Source: Meandrina meandrites
Taxonomy: Eukaryota > Cnidaria > Anthozoa > Scleractinia > Meandrinidae
Assembly: GCA_963693305.1 (NCBI GenBank)
Contig: OY855905.1
Coordinates: 22,659,437-22,723,436 of the forward strand
DNA length: 64,000 nt
Direction of reading: 5' to 3'
The notes beneath the pieces were generated by a model. The model saw only the letters and a program-made list of their open reading frames with translations. It had not been told where the DNA came from and did not search any database. A program made the translations under genes and the position numbers. Positions 11,496 through 23,945 of the stretch are shown piece by piece. The first letter of the stretch is position 1. Each line of letters starts with the position of its first letter.

Positions 11496-13145
11496 ATCTT
11501 ATTTTGCAAATCAAGAAACATTCATGGGAAGACGTATTTCACTGTAAATCAACGGGCGATTCGCTCATGCATTGATTTTCAATTCACTCTGCGAATGTAG
11601 CCACATCGGGGGAAAAAGAGAGTGTGTTTATAGCATCATGCGTTACTTTACAACTATAGGCTCAGAATTCCCAGCGGCCAGCATTTCTGGTTTTTCGTAA
11701 TTAAGTTGAACAAATTTACAACACCGGAAGTTTGTAAAGTACTTGACACCACCGGAAGTTGCGGACAAAGGAAAAACGCGACAAAACGTGTTCAGCTGCA
11801 CCCCCAATTATAAACGGCATAACTCGCTTTGTATTTCGGATCACGGCCACTTTCGGTAAACTTACAATGATCAGCCGCAGGCAGAGTAAAAAGACGGTAA
11901 AAAGGTAAAATGCAAAGGTTTTCAGTCCTAGTTTTCAGTTGGTGTCTTGCCCTGAGCCTGTGCTCTGTTCAGTCCCTTCCTTCACTGGCAGAACAATCGG
12001 ACTCACTTGTAAACAAAACAGAAAATTGCCAAGAGGTAGGTGAAACTTTAACTTTGTCATTTTCTAATTAGTAACACTCGAATATTATGAGTTTGAGTTC
12101 TTCAGGATTTTGGGGCAACCGTTTTCGAGGTTTTTGACGTCCGCAGAAGCGAAAAGGGAAGTGAGAATCATGAATTTGGCTGAAGGAGAAATAAAACCCC
12201 AGTTGTGTGGCTGCCCGTATGTTTCAAATTTGGCTACTGCTATAAAAAGCCATTCGCCTTTTGCTTTCATTAAAACAAAACTGCATGAGTGTTGGCAACA
12301 AATCAGTTTTGAGGAAACCGTTAAAAATTGCACCAGGAGCTACGGCTATTTAGTGACGGAAATGAAATTAGTTTATAGACCGCTAAATTTAGTGTAAAGA
12401 AACCGCTAAATTTCAATTCGGCTTAATAAAAATCACTTTATCAGCCACATCAGTCTTAAAATTGAAAAGAAATCTGAAATTAAATAGGGTTGGTAAATCT
12501 TGGAAAAATCAAATCTACAAATCGTTAAACTATCAAACGTAAAAGAAATAGCGATCTTGGTTCGTTCTCACTTTACTGTTTTATTATGGATAACTGTAAG
12601 TCAATAAACTTCATCAAGCATTTAAAATTTACAACTGAAAGCGCTTGAAAATATGTTTATTAGCTTTGTACATGTTGTGTAGCGCCGGTATTAGAACGGT
12701 GGCAAAATCAAGGATTGAAGATGGGTTTCGAAATAATGTCGAGATTTTGAAAACATGTTATGACAATTAAAATAAAATAAACTTCAAAGGAAACAAACTG
12801 AATTAAATCAAAACATACATATTGTGTATTTCTCTTGACACCTCGATGATCAATTCACAAAGGAACAGAATAATTAATTTTGAACGAACTTATCAAAGCA
12901 ACAGTTTCTTAAATTAAATTGCATGCCCCTCTAGCCCTACCCTCTGCTATTCAATGTTGTACTGTTGCTCCTAAAGTGTTAACAGAGCCGTAGCATTGCA
13001 CACTTATATAAAATTCAAATAGTTGTTTCGGTTTGTTGACTTTCTCGTTATTTTCTGTTTATTTTCAGTACACGACTTATGAGGATTGTGTGAAGGAAGC
13101 GTATCTGTTGGCTGGAAAATGCCGGCGGGACTCAAACAACTCACA

Positions 13146-14868
13146 ATAAGGGGTATTGTAATTGGAAACAAGGAAACTAAAGTTACAGCTTTTGCCGATG
13201 ACGTGACTTCCTTTGTAAGAGACATCCCATCTTTTAAAATACTGTTAGATACTCTTGAGAGATTTGGAACCTGTTCTGGGTTGAAGCTAAATAACGATAA
13301 GACAGAAGCTCTCTGGCTCGGTGACAATTCCAATAATGGTCAACTACCTAATATAGACGAAGACAAAGTTAACAAACCTATGAAAATCTTAGGTATTTAC
13401 TTTACTTACGACTGGCGTATGAAACAGGAACTCAATTTTGATGCAATTTTAACTTCTCTAAGGAAGACTTTAAACAGTTGGCAATGGAGAAATCTTTCCC
13501 TGTACGGAAAAATTCAAATAGTCAAAACGTTTGCTATTCCAAAATTTATGTTTCGAGCATCTATAATTCCTTTAAACAAAGATATCTTGAAGCAAGCTAA
13601 CTCTATAATATATAAATTTGTTTGGAAAAACAAGGACAAAATTAAGCGCCTAGCCTTAATTAGCGATTACGAATATGGAGGCCTACGAATGCCTCATATA
13701 GAATCAATGATTGATACCCAACGTATCCTTTGTCTCAAAAAGTACGTTGACAAATACCCTAGCCCATGGAAACACTTCCTCACCTATATCTTGAAGAACC
13801 AGGGCGGAAAATTCATCATGCATTGCAACTTTAGTGTGACGGACTTACCAAGGGACTTACCTAAATTTTATCTTGAATGCTTCGCTGCTTGGTGTAAGCT
13901 AGCTCACAACAATATATTAACTGAGAAGCACGTTCTCAGCGAAATCATATGGAATAATCGTTTTTTGAGAATCAACAAAGGGACGGTCTTCAGTGAAAAA
14001 TTGGTTTCTAAAGGTATTCTTTGTATTGGCGATATCCTATCAGCGCAAGGTAAACTTCAACCATGGCTGTTTTTTAAAAATAAAGGGCTCGTGTTGAATG
14101 ACTACTTACTATTGCTTGGCATTTATAATTCTTTCCCCGCCCCTTGGAAAAACATCTTAAAGTCTTCTGATTCCACTCTAACTTGGCAAAGCATCGACCC
14201 AAAAGATCTGGATTACAGTATATACATAGATGGCGAAAACGTGAAACTGGAACAACTCACCACGAAAAAACTTTACTGGACACTGGTAACAAATATTCAA
14301 GTTCCCCCGTCTGCTCAACAAAAATTCAACAATTTATTTAATGGCCATGCCCTTGACTGCAAAAAAAATTTACATGGTTCCACACAAGGCACCCATAGAC
14401 ACAAAAACAAGAAGTTTTCAATATAAATTACTCAATCGCATTGTTTATACCAACAAATCTCTGTTTAAGATGAAATTAGTCGATTCTCCTATATGTACTG
14501 TTTGCAATCTCTTAGAGGAATCCCTCGAGCATCTCTTTTGTAACTGTAATTGTAGCAACGAATTTTGGATGTCTGTTGTTTCTTGGCTAAATGGTGTAGG
14601 AATAGATTTAGATCTGTTAAATGAATGTGATATTCTTTTTGGTCTGTTACATACACGATCACACTGGCTTCTGCTTAATCACATTATTATTATAGGAAAA
14701 CAAGTAATATATCAAAGTCGTCTCAAAAAATGTAAACCTTTACTAACTCATTTAAAAAACAAACTAAAAAGTATAGAAAGAATAGAATGCAACATTGCCA
14801 TAAGAAACAATAGACACGAAATACATAAGAAAAAGTGGCACCCTCTAGAGAACATCAGTTCAATTTAA
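13146..14868 (+). pseudogene. LINE ORF2 fragment with one frameshift
   Basis: The reverse transcriptase region starts just before VTAFADDVTSFV (catalytic FADD, motif C). It continues through KILGIYFTYDW, GKIQIVKTFAIPKF, FVWKNKDKIKR and GGLRMPHIESM. It ends with a CTVC...EHLFCNC finger. The frame breaks once, inside or next to the run of eight A at 14361-14368; a parallel frame then continues from 14341 to 14868. Against the related ORF at 1843-3345, which is uninterrupted, one extra A explains the break. An apparent longer frame from 13086 starts in host exon 2 out of frame and is an accident of the junction. Confidence 0.8.
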
Positions 14869-14929
14869 ATCGAAAACAGAAGGAGAACATCAGAACGTCA
14901 ATCTTCAGTTCAGTTTTTTTTTTCTCAAT

Positions 14930-14989
14930 TATTTATTTATTTATTTATTTATTTATCTGTCTATTTATTTATTTATTTATTTATTTATT
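14930..14989 (+). repeat. (TTTA)n microsatellite in the LINE 3' UTR
   Basis: About 15 TTTA units, with a CTGT interruption, lie between the LINE stop codon and its 3' end. Confidence 0.9.
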
Positions 14990-16950
14990 CTTTTCATCCT
15001 TGAAATAGAGTCTCCGACCTTGTGTAAATGTAAATGTAACGTAGTAGTTAACGTAGTAACGTCGATGTAAGTAAGTTTGTAAATGTACTTGTATCTATGT
15101 ACCCATATGTAATTGTATAAGTAAGTTAATGTTAGTTTTATGTAAGTGTCTGTAAAAAAATGTTATCCAATAAATAATAATAATAATTTAAAAAAAAAAC
15201 TCACAGCTGACGATTGACATCAAAACCATTTGCAATGAATATGAAAAAAAGTTGAAGATCCTATGTTCTACTCACTGTGCAAAAGGTTAGAATTATAAAA
15301 CCCGTGACATTCACATCACGTCACAAATAAATCGCGTCAAAACGTACGTAATAGTGTAACGTAACATGAAACTCATAATGCAAAATTTTGAATAATTTTT
15401 TGGGCTTGGATTATGTATCCTCGAGATAAACAACGTACAAAAAACGAACAACTAGTTATATGGTGGACTCTGCAAAGCGAAAAATAGTTTTCACGAATAC
15501 TAGTCACAACTCAACTGTGACCATGCCACTGAGGTTGCTACACCTTTCACAGCGGTCAAAAGCAAAAATCCAACGCCAATTCCGGTTTTCGCTGCCTCGA
15601 ACTTTGTAAGAGTTTGAAGGAAAAATATGTAAGACTTTTGTAGGGGGAAACGTTTTAAAAATAGCACTTGGAAACCAACTTTCAAGCCGGAAAAAAAAAA
15701 AACTTTCAAGCCGGGAAACAATGATTAAATTTCCAATGCATATGCGACGTACAAAGCTCAGTTAACTTTTAACTGACTGTCTTAACTTTTGGCTCGAAGG
15801 CTCGAAAGTGGAAGATTTTAGCAGTTTTGGCGGAAACTGCGCGCGCGCAGTGCGTTTGACCGCTGTGTGACTATACCTAAGTATACCATCTAAACTTGTT
15901 GCTACGCAGTTTTGTCCAAACTTGCAGAATTATCACAAAGAAAAAAAAGAAAACACAGAAAACACAGGCCGTCTACGTTTTTAGAGAGGCCGGAAAATGT
16001 GCTACAGTGTACCGCTTAATCCGCGTTTTACTCAGTTGCCGGAGTTGCCGTTTTAAAGGTGTATGAACACTACATAAGCGCTTTAAACGGGATTTTACGG
16101 TTACAAAAAAATTACTATACTATATTGTAGTACTGTAATCTAATTTTAGTATCTTACTCATTTTTAGCATCTTGTCTTGATTGTTTTGAGAAAACGGAAA
16201 AGATTGTGGAGAGCTGCAAATTGTTTTCCAAAAAGATTAACTGTGACCTCAATAACACAGATCAAGAATGCGAAGATACAAAGATTTCTCTCATTAAGCA
16301 CTGCAGCAGCAAGGAATGCCAAGGTAACTACAGCGTATTTTGTTTATAAAACAACAAAGTTCACCACGATATAACGCATTCCCTTATTTGCACTTTTCAA
16401 AGATGCACATGGTCATGATATTGGCCTATCAGCGAATTGTTAATGTTGCTGCCGCATTTTAGTATTTTGCATGGGCATTCTTTCCCTTTGTTGTACATTA
16501 TTTCGTTTCGCTTACCCAGCTTTCATGTAATTTACATTGTTAGTTTTTTCTGCATAATTTCGCTTTGTTTTAGTATTATATTTGTAAAGTTTTACGGTTA
16601 CGTTTTTCATTGGAATTCAAAGTTCAGCTGCATCGTTCGCATAAATTTTTATCGATCGTCCGTTGGTCCATTACCTCCTTCCTATAGCCAAACAACGTTT
16701 GTAAGTGTCTTTGACTTGTTATTTTCTATTGTTTTGCTATTTTTCTTGTCAATTTCTTCCCATTTGTATATGCATTCCTTCGTAACTTGTAGTTTCCCTG
16801 CTACTGTTAGCAACCGCATTATCGTATTATCGCTTCAATTTGTCTTTTTTGCGGGCATGGACAAATTTGGCTACAACAGTAAATGGTGACGAAGTCAATC
16901 GCATTGGCGGAATTTTCAAAAGAACACGATGATTCTCTACTAATTCTTAA

Positions 16951-18515
16951 TATACCAAACCAGTGAATAGTGCTTTTCGCGCGCGCTGATTGGCTAGCTC
17001 GGAGGTGAATAGCAAGTACTATTCACCTCCGAGCAAAGTAAGATGACTTCTACGAGTAACTTCGGTTAAAAAAGCGGGTTTTGATCCATAAAAGAAGCCG
17101 CTGTACTTTAATGTGTTGTCAACTTTACCAGGTCAGAACAATACTAGGTTTAGCGATACGTAGCGATGTTTATTTAAAATGTTTTAAGCGTTTCCTTCAA
17201 GAAAACGATTGATAAAATGTGGTACAAAATATTTTGTTTACCTTCGCCGCGTACACGTACGCAAAATTAAAACGTTTAAGTCTGAATTTTTTCCAAATAC
17301 AGGGTTGGACATTAGCGCTCGCCCACTCGCCCAGGCGAGTGTCAAAACTGGCGGGCGAGTACAGATCACCGATCACTCGCCCGTTTTGGCGAGTACGATT
17401 TTCGGCTTTTTTTACTTTCCACTTTGAAATAATTTACACTGTTTACCATTTTGAAATCTCCCACAAACCTGGCGCTTTGTCGCAAACTAATTTCTGGTTC
17501 GCAAACATACATACAAAAATGGTTGCGCTTGGTAACCGTTAAACGATGAAAAGATACTGTATATTTGAACTCAGTGCTAAAATGTGGAGATTTCTTGCTA
17601 GGGTGTCTAAAGTAAAATCCGCTAGCAAGAAAATACCGCTTTTGATAACAGCGCGTCAACAACGGTCCGTGGATCTCGCGATGTTGATGTTCATGCGGAG
17701 GGGTAGGAGGGGGGGGGGGGGGGGGGGGAGGTGTTAATGTTTTCTGTGTTTGTGTGGAGCTAGGAGACTGGGCGAGTGAAAATTTATCTGGGCGAGTGCA
17801 GCTCGAAGGTCACTCGCCCAAATGGCGATCGCTCCGAAATTTTAGTTTCCAACCTGAAATATACACCGTCCAACTAAGAAAATTAAGTACATTTCTTACC
17901 TGTATCTCTGTTTTAAAGCCAGTAAATCCTTGCAGTTGTTTTGGTCGTGCTATAAACGATTTTGGCAAGTTGTTTTCGGCTCGGCCATATAAATTCACGC
18001 TGGAGACTAAAATATTTAGGTTTGCACCGAAGATCAACTTCAATTGTGAATTGCTGTGGTTTTTCACTCCTCTTCCGCTGACTCTCCTCCAGTCAACTAG
18101 CTTAGTAGCCGTATTAAACTTCGATCCAATCCAGTCCACGTATTCTTGACATTCGCGGTCGTTCGCAGCATCTTGTCAACATAATTCAATGAACAGTTTT
18201 TGCAGCACGTTTCATGACTTCACGGACGTTTCCCAGGCTATAGTGACCGGCACAGGTTGTATTCACGAGTAAATTAAAGACTTGTGTTCTTCAGTAGTGA
18301 AAATAAAGTAAACAATTCCGCTTGAAATCGTCCAAATCCATTCAACAAACGAAACACAGTTACAAATTTATTTCGGTCGATCGCCTGTGTAGTGTTGTCA
18401 TGTGACTTTTCCCGCGCTGTCGTCTTTTCATGTGCGCAGTGTTCAGTCCTTTGAATTGCTGTCTTTCACGGTAAAACTTTTAATTTTAGGCCGGCTATTC
18501 AACTGGTTTGGTATA
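16951..18515. mobile_element. 1.56-kb TIR element in intron 3 of gene 2
   Basis: The ends TATACCAAACCAGTGAATAG (left) and CTATTCAACTGGTTTGGTATA (right) are inverted repeats of about 20 bp, next to TA-rich flanks. No transposase frame is present. Inside are two blocks of repeated GGCGAGT/ACTCGCC motifs (17316-17400 and 17769-17826) and a run of about 20 G at 17709. It is a non-autonomous DNA transposon; superfamily is uncertain. Confidence 0.65.
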
Positions 18516-18640
18516 TACTAAAACAATTATTCACCTCAGTGTCGGTGAAAAGCGGCGGATATTTACCTCGCCGCTTCGCGGCTCGGTAAACATCCACCGC
18601 TATTCACCTCCACTTCGGGGAAAAATTGTTAAATATCAAA
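18516..18640. repeat. fold-back unit next to a transposon end
   Basis: A hairpin bounded by AAAACAATTATTCACCTC and GAAAAATTGTTAAATATC, with a GC-rich centre (CGCCGCTTCGCGGC). A unit with the same outer bases follows another MITE at 33013-33126, and a shortened one follows a third at 60546-60576. Confidence 0.65.
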
Positions 18641-19323
18641 TATCAATTTTAGTGAAAAGAAGCAAGTGAACGTAATCTGAAAGACATACAAACTTCAACT
18701 CTCGCGTAGTAAATGTAGAGTGTGGTTACTAATGTCATGTAATATCGTTAAATTTTCAGCCTGCAAACAATTGTACTGTCGCAACGGGGGGAAGTGCATT
18801 GGACCAAATGCCACTTGGTGCGCATGCCCTCCTGGGTACACTGGAGCCTTCTGCCAAAAGAGTAAGTGTAGTGGCTTTCATGCATACAAGAACACCTCCA
18901 CAAGACGGCCTTGCCCGCTTTCGTTTCATTTATAGTAATTGGCTGGATGAGAATTCGATATCTTACATGTGTAAACAAGGCTGTTAAGGATATTTTGTAA
19001 AACGTTGTTCAACTATTCACTCTTATTTGCCAAAAAAATGTTCCTGATAACTCTCGAAGTTGTACTTGAAGGGTGACTACTCTGACAACCTCACCGCCCG
19101 GGCGCCGCGGATTGCAATAGTTTTCCAGGAATATTGTGGTCAACATTATGATCTGTTACCTTTCTAGGTAAATGTGCAAAAATGCCATGTATGAACGGTG
19201 GAACGTGCATTGGCGAAAACCTGTGCAAATGCCCGCCTCCTTACTCTGGCAGCAGATGTTCTATTTTGAAAAAAACGCTAGGAACAAAAGAGAACCCGGC
19301 ACCAAACGCTCAGGCAATTCTCG

Positions 19324-20875
19324 ACGCCGGCGATAGTAAGGGCAGCGGCATGTATTGGATCCAGCCCCCTGGTAAAACAGCCCCTGCTCAAACTTACTGT
19401 GATATGAGCTTTGCCGGTAGAGCATGGATGCTAGCTAGTTATGGATACGTTCACACGACTGGAAGAGATGCCAACAACAAGGCCATTCCTAACATGAATA
19501 ATCCATTTGGTTACGCCTGGCTTCCCACACAGCGCAGCTCCACAAACGGGCTGATTAATCTACCTCATGGGGCTGTAAAAATGGCCAATAATGCTCGTTA
19601 TATGATCATGGCTGCGGGTAACAACCCATTCGCAGGCGGCATTAACGAATACGCATACGTATACCGCATTAACTTAACGAATAACCCTTACAACATTACC
19701 TTTGCAAATCATAACCGCTATAATGGCGGACAGTCGGGCCGTATGCATGTCGTTCGTTTTGTCGTTGAAGCGTTGAAAGGAGAAAGTGGAACGTATGCAA
19801 GATATGCGCTGGGAGAGGCCCTTGGGGTGACATGGGGAGACTCTTATCCCACCGGTTATGGTTTTTATGATAAGGCCGCACTACATGCAAGCTTTAACAA
19901 GGGTCCATTTTTCCCCAGTGTTCACTCGGGTTCGGGACGAAGCCCGTGCTCGGGATGTACCCCAACTGCTAATTACGAACCTGATGTCGTGGGAGGGTCC
20001 CCTCGATACACATATCACGGATGGTACACCGCTAATGGCGTGGATAAAATAGGCCAAACCTCCATCTGGTTCAAATGAAAAGTTACTCACTAAAGAAGGT
20101 GCAATAAATGGGAGATAGTCTATTTGATAAGTAACGCATTAGATTTGAGTGTCGTAAAACCTAAACCAAAGCAATCATAATCGCAAATCACAACAAACGT
20201 AGACATGACTATGAACCAATGAGAACACGAAGCAAATGCACGAAGCACTGTATGCCCCGAACGCGGGAAAACGCACAAGGCCAAGTAATTTTGCATTACT
20301 TTTCAGTCACAGTGTAGAGTATAGAGACAAACTGAAATTACTATGTCGCTGTAATGTCCCAGCTAGATATTAAAAAAAGCCATGGACTTAACTTGTTTGG
20401 GTTTGCGGTAACTTAAACGCTTGCATCAATACAATCACGTGGGAGAAGAATCAATGTCAAATTGCGGGAGGCTGCAGCTGGGTTCTACAGAGATCGATTT
20501 GTTCGATTAGATGTTTGTAGAACATGTTTCATTTTAGTCAGAAAGACTGCTGGAATCAATCTTAGGGTTGGGCTTACGCTTAGGATTTTAGGGTTTAAAT
20601 TTGGACTTAAGACTGTTAAGTTAGTGAATTATGTGTTGTTCTTTGACGAAAAGACACGTTTTACTGTTACTTTGGTGCCATTGCTAAGCCTGCTTAATTC
20701 ATTACAATAAAAAATTGATTTTAAAATCACCGATTAACAACTAGGAGAGTTTTGAATTAAATTTTGCACTTTCTTCATGGAGTTGTGTTTGGATGACTGT
20801 CTCAACTCGCAAAGTCTAGCAATGAATTTGCCATGAATTACATTGCATTTACATAAGATGAAATGCCTTTTAACT
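19324..20875 (+). repeat. duplicated block, copy B part 1
   Basis: This is the near-identical partner of 8580 to about 10080, covering the fibrinogen-like part of exon 5 of gene 2 and its 3' flank. It is cut at TAACT (20871-20875) by a 5-kb palindromic element and resumes at 25883. Confidence 0.88.
20103..20108 (+). terminator. polyadenylation signal of gene 2
   Basis: AATAAA lies 25 bp past the stop codon, in the same context as in gene 1. Confidence 0.6.
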
Positions 20876-20877
20876 CA

Positions 20878-21953
20878 TTAAGAGGCTGTCCGCGTAACAG
20901 CGGACAAGGCAAATTTTCGACCTTCACCGATTTCTCTGATATTTTCAGTGAAAGTCGACCATTATACCCCATGAACAAATATCACATTTATTTGGATCAA
21001 ATCTTTTATTTTTATTTTTTGTGAGGCGGTTTTTACTGCAACCTCAAAACCACCCAATTTGCATTTGAAGACTCCATAATTTAGCACTAAATGTCGGTCG
21101 CTGCCAAAGCGTATTTCCTTAACCAAACAAGCTGAATATTTTATATATCAAGGTTTTATGTTTCTTCTATACTTTAACGGTTAAACAATTGTATTCTATA
21201 AAATTTTGACTGAGTTATGAATTTTCAAAAACACTTCCTAACGGACTCAGGAATGCGTGACACGTAACATACCTGTAGTTGAAAGCGATTTTCTCGAATG
21301 TGGGACCTGATCAGAAGTCAAGTCTATTGTATCTCGAAAGTACTAATACCAGTCTAGAAACCTATCGAATAAAATTTGTGGGCACTCTGCACTTCGCGCC
21401 GTACAGAGCAGCAAGATTTTCCCAAATTTTGACCATTTTGATTAAAACCAAAGATAACGACGGTCCGATTTCTTTACAGGGAACGCCTATAGATACGATC
21501 ATTACCACTAAACACCACACTGTGACATGCAAATAAATAATATTTGTCGATTTAGCCGTCGTTCGAGGAAAAAAATCTCCGCTGTTGCAGGATTTTCAAA
21601 AGAAACAGCGATAAATACCAATGTGCAAATTAGCTCCGAAAGCGACATTTTGCTATATTTATCTCTGTAATTCCCCAAAACTTTTTTCCTTAAAAATTAT
21701 TTTACAAGGCAAAGAAATGTTTCTTACCTGAGAAAAGATGCCTTTCAGACTATGTAAAAGCGTTTCAGTTTTGCTGTGAGTGATTATTTTCATTTCCCAC
21801 GCTGCGGCCGGTAACACAGTGTTTGTTTGCTAGGCTGTTGGTTTCACTCTAATTCAATTAAAAGCGGGCAAGTTGTCTACATTTTCAAAGCTCTCTCAGC
21901 TCATCCTTAAAATGTCTGAGGTACCTGACTATTTTTGTCAATAAAAAGTTTAT
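20878..21953 (+). repeat. left outer arm of the 5-kb palindrome
   Basis: About 1.07 kb that matches the reverse complement of 24829-25880 with very few differences. An 85-codon frame (21279-21536) is identical to its mirror at 25224-25481, which measures the high identity of the arms rather than coding function. Confidence 0.88.
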
Positions 21954-22104
21954 TAAAATGTGGTGATAAAATCTATCTAGTCCACTTCTGTTTTGTATGT
22001 ACTCAGTTACAAGGCGGATCATTGGAATTCACGGGAGCGGGGTGGGAGGCCAGGGGGACGGAGGGTGGCAAATTAATTTCCCCCTATAAATGTCGAACAA
22101 GGAG

Positions 22105-22350
22105 CTATTTCAAAAATAAATAGTGTCTCGTTTCCAGATCGCGGAAGGATAAGAATGAAAAGAAACTTCCTAATTTGCCCTTCTCTTGCCCTTTTTCATG
22201 GCTTTCTGCCAGCAAACAGGCATCGTGCCCTTGTTTGCGCTTGCGAGCGCTCTAATTGGTGGAAATTTTCTTCTTTCTCAGAATATAGCGAGAATGTTTA
22301 CTTAACAATTAAATACGGAAAGAGCTTACTTTGCATTTTTCGCCAAGACA
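22105..22350 (+). repeat. dispersed repeat inside the palindrome (second copy at 30345)
   Basis: The stretch from CAGATCGCGGAAGGATAAGA through CTTCCTAATTTGCCCTTCTC to TTAACAATTAAATACGGAAA recurs in reverse orientation at 30345-30575, in an intron of the Ig gene. It is present only in the left half of the palindrome, so it inserted later. Confidence 0.75.
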
Positions 22351-22609
22351 TTGCTTTAATCGAACTTAAAAGCATTGCAGTCGTCAGATATTTCTATTTG
22401 TAATGAATCTCAATAATTTTTGGTCTTGTTTACGATTATCTTTCTGATATTTGAAGAACATGTATTTACGAGATTGTTTGCCTTTGGTACACTGTGTTGA
22501 CATTGTGGTTACGAGCGTTCTTCTGATTGGAGAGTAGCCCTCACTGTGTAAATAGTTCACATCGAATCCAAAACAATACCATTTCGTTTCTGAGGAAACG
22601 AAACAAAAA

Positions 22610-23120
22610 ACATATCCTAAAACTAAGCCGAAGTATAATATCAAAACGAAACTTCGTTAAGTAGTGGATCTCAATGAGGTTAGCCGTTAGCCGTAAAGCG
22701 ACCAAAAAATTAAGTCTTAGGCGTAACAGTCGTTGGCCGAAAAAAAATGTTAACACTAAAAAGAAAGTTCTAGCCGCAAAAGCGAAAGTCTCAGGATTTC
22801 CTGTCAAGACTTGTTTTGGCACCGAAAAGTGTTAGATTTGCTCCAAGTCGTTCGCTTTTTCTTTGTGTCAACAGAGTTATTATGAGTTATTATTCATTCT
22901 GGTCTGCAGAGCCCGCGATCCTTCTGGTCTTCATCAGGGATCGAGAACTCAAATTTCTGAGCATTAACATGCGCAGAGCACTCTTTCTGTATCTTTCAGC
23001 CAATCAGATTTGTCAGATTTGACAACGAGTCCGTTAATCGCGGACTAACGGTTTTGGAGGCGGCCAGAGGTCTCGATTCCTGGCGCAGACGAGAAGGATC
23101 GCGGCCTCCAGAGACGAGAC
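22610..23120. repeat. second-layer inverted arm, left
   Basis: This pairs with 24320-24790. Shared blocks include GAAGTATAATATCAAAACGA, GTTGGCCG next to AACAGTCG, TAGATTTGCTCCAAGTCGTT and GATCCTTCTGGTC. It is more diverged than the outer 1-kb arms and is interrupted by unrelated insertions. Confidence 0.7.
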
Positions 23121-23162
23121 TGTGAATTGATCACTTACAAAAAAGGAAACAAAACCGCGCAT

Positions 23163-23352
23163 TGAAGTGTTCGCACGCGAAGCGCACTATTAAATTCCAG
23201 GAATGGCTCGTTCTGCGAACAGTAGCGTTTTTTGATTTTCAAGCCAGACTGTGTACCTTCCTTATCCAGCGGTCTTTTGCGAATCAAACGAGGGAGCAAC
23301 TTGGAGCTAGTGCCGTAGCACATTGTAATTCATGGTCTCCATACAGCATTTG
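23163..23352. repeat. innermost inverted arm, left
   Basis: About 190 bp that match the reverse complement of 23768-23945. Shared sequence includes CAGGAATGGCTCGTTC, TTATCCAG and GCAACTTGGAGC. This is the third and innermost layer of the palindrome. Confidence 0.75.
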
Positions 23353-23767
23353 ATTTTTTTGTCTCACGCTTGCGACAAATGAACATATTATCTTTATCAC
23401 ATTTAACGCTATAGGACCTTATTCCACAACGGTAAACTGTATCTTTCAATCCTATAACTTGATAGGATCATTACCTCCCGCCTGAGCCTGCGGACAATTG
23501 TCTACACGAATAACTTGCTATAAAATCCCATTATGATGCCGTCATAATGATTTCTTATAATTTGAACTGTAAGAACAAGGAACGACGAATCCTAGCAAAC
23601 TGACCAGAGTTTTCAATGGCCTACACATTCATCAACCATTACTTTTTGACCAATGAACGCGCTGAAATTCTCTCAGTTATTGTATAATTGCAATAAACTA
23701 TTCTTAAGTACATTTGCTACAGCGTCACGGTAATTATGTGCCTGTTGAAAATTTTGAAATAACAAGC

Positions 23768-23945
23768 ATGCTGTATGGAGTCTATGAATTACAATGTGCT
23801 ACGGCACTTGCTCCAAGTTGCTCGCTCGTTTGATTCGTAAAAGACCCCTGGATAAGGAGGGCGCACAGGCTGGCTTAAAAATCAAAAAGTGCGTCTGATT
23901 GTGGAACGAGCCATTCCTGGAAATCCTGCGTTTCGCGCGCGCGAT
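23768..23945. repeat. innermost inverted arm, right
   Basis: Mirror of 23163-23352, running from GCTGTATGGAGTCTATGAAT to GAGCCATTCCTGGAA. The two arms enclose about 415 bp with no recognisable content. Confidence 0.75.

Larger units (their letters stand above)
13138..15205 (+). mobile_element. 5'-truncated Tx1/L1-like LINE inside exon 2 of gene 2
   Basis: The element body 13146-15197 (2052 bp) is flanked by a perfect AACTCACA duplication at 13138-13145 and 15198-15205. It is in the same orientation as the host gene. It ends in a (TTTA)n tract, a stretch rich in GTAA, AATAAATAATAATAATAA and an A run. It is truncated within the reverse transcriptase but keeps the FADD catalytic motif. The perfect TSD and nearly intact frame indicate a young insertion. 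Its own AATAAA near 15168 could end host transcripts early. Confidence 0.92.
11910..20078 (+). pseudogene. EGF x2 + fibrinogen-like gene 2, broken by a LINE in exon 2
   Basis: This is the paralogue of gene 1, with exons 11910-12035, 13069-13145 plus 15206-15285 (exon 2, split by a LINE), 16168-16323, 18760-18861 and 19168-20078. All splice sites, phases and the lengths of exons 3-5 equal those of gene 1. Without the LINE and one TSD copy, the exons give 1452 nt (483 aa) with an open frame: signal peptide, two Cys-rich modules, two EGF domains and the fibrinogen-like domain. As it stands, translation reaches a TAA at 13147-13149, one codon past the junction, leaving about 68 residues. Nothing else in the gene is damaged, so the insertion is recent and may be polymorphic. 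Intron 3 carries a 1.56-kb transposon. In the FReD, FAGGAW of gene 1 reads FAGRAW here. Confidence 0.85.

Noticed and set aside
13086..13145. Possible host-LINE fusion start at the 13086 ATG
   Set aside because: This ATG is out of frame with host exon 2, whose frame is fixed by homology to gene 1. The fused frame is an accident of the junction.
16437..16889. 150-codon hydrophobic frame in intron 3 of gene 2
   Set aside because: It is T-rich intronic sequence that yields Phe/Leu/Ser runs. It lacks a counterpart in gene 1 and any conserved motif.
21279..21536. 85-codon frame identical to its mirror at 25224-25481
   Set aside because: It lies in the arms of the 5-kb palindrome; identity reflects arm identity. 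No transposase or other motif is present.
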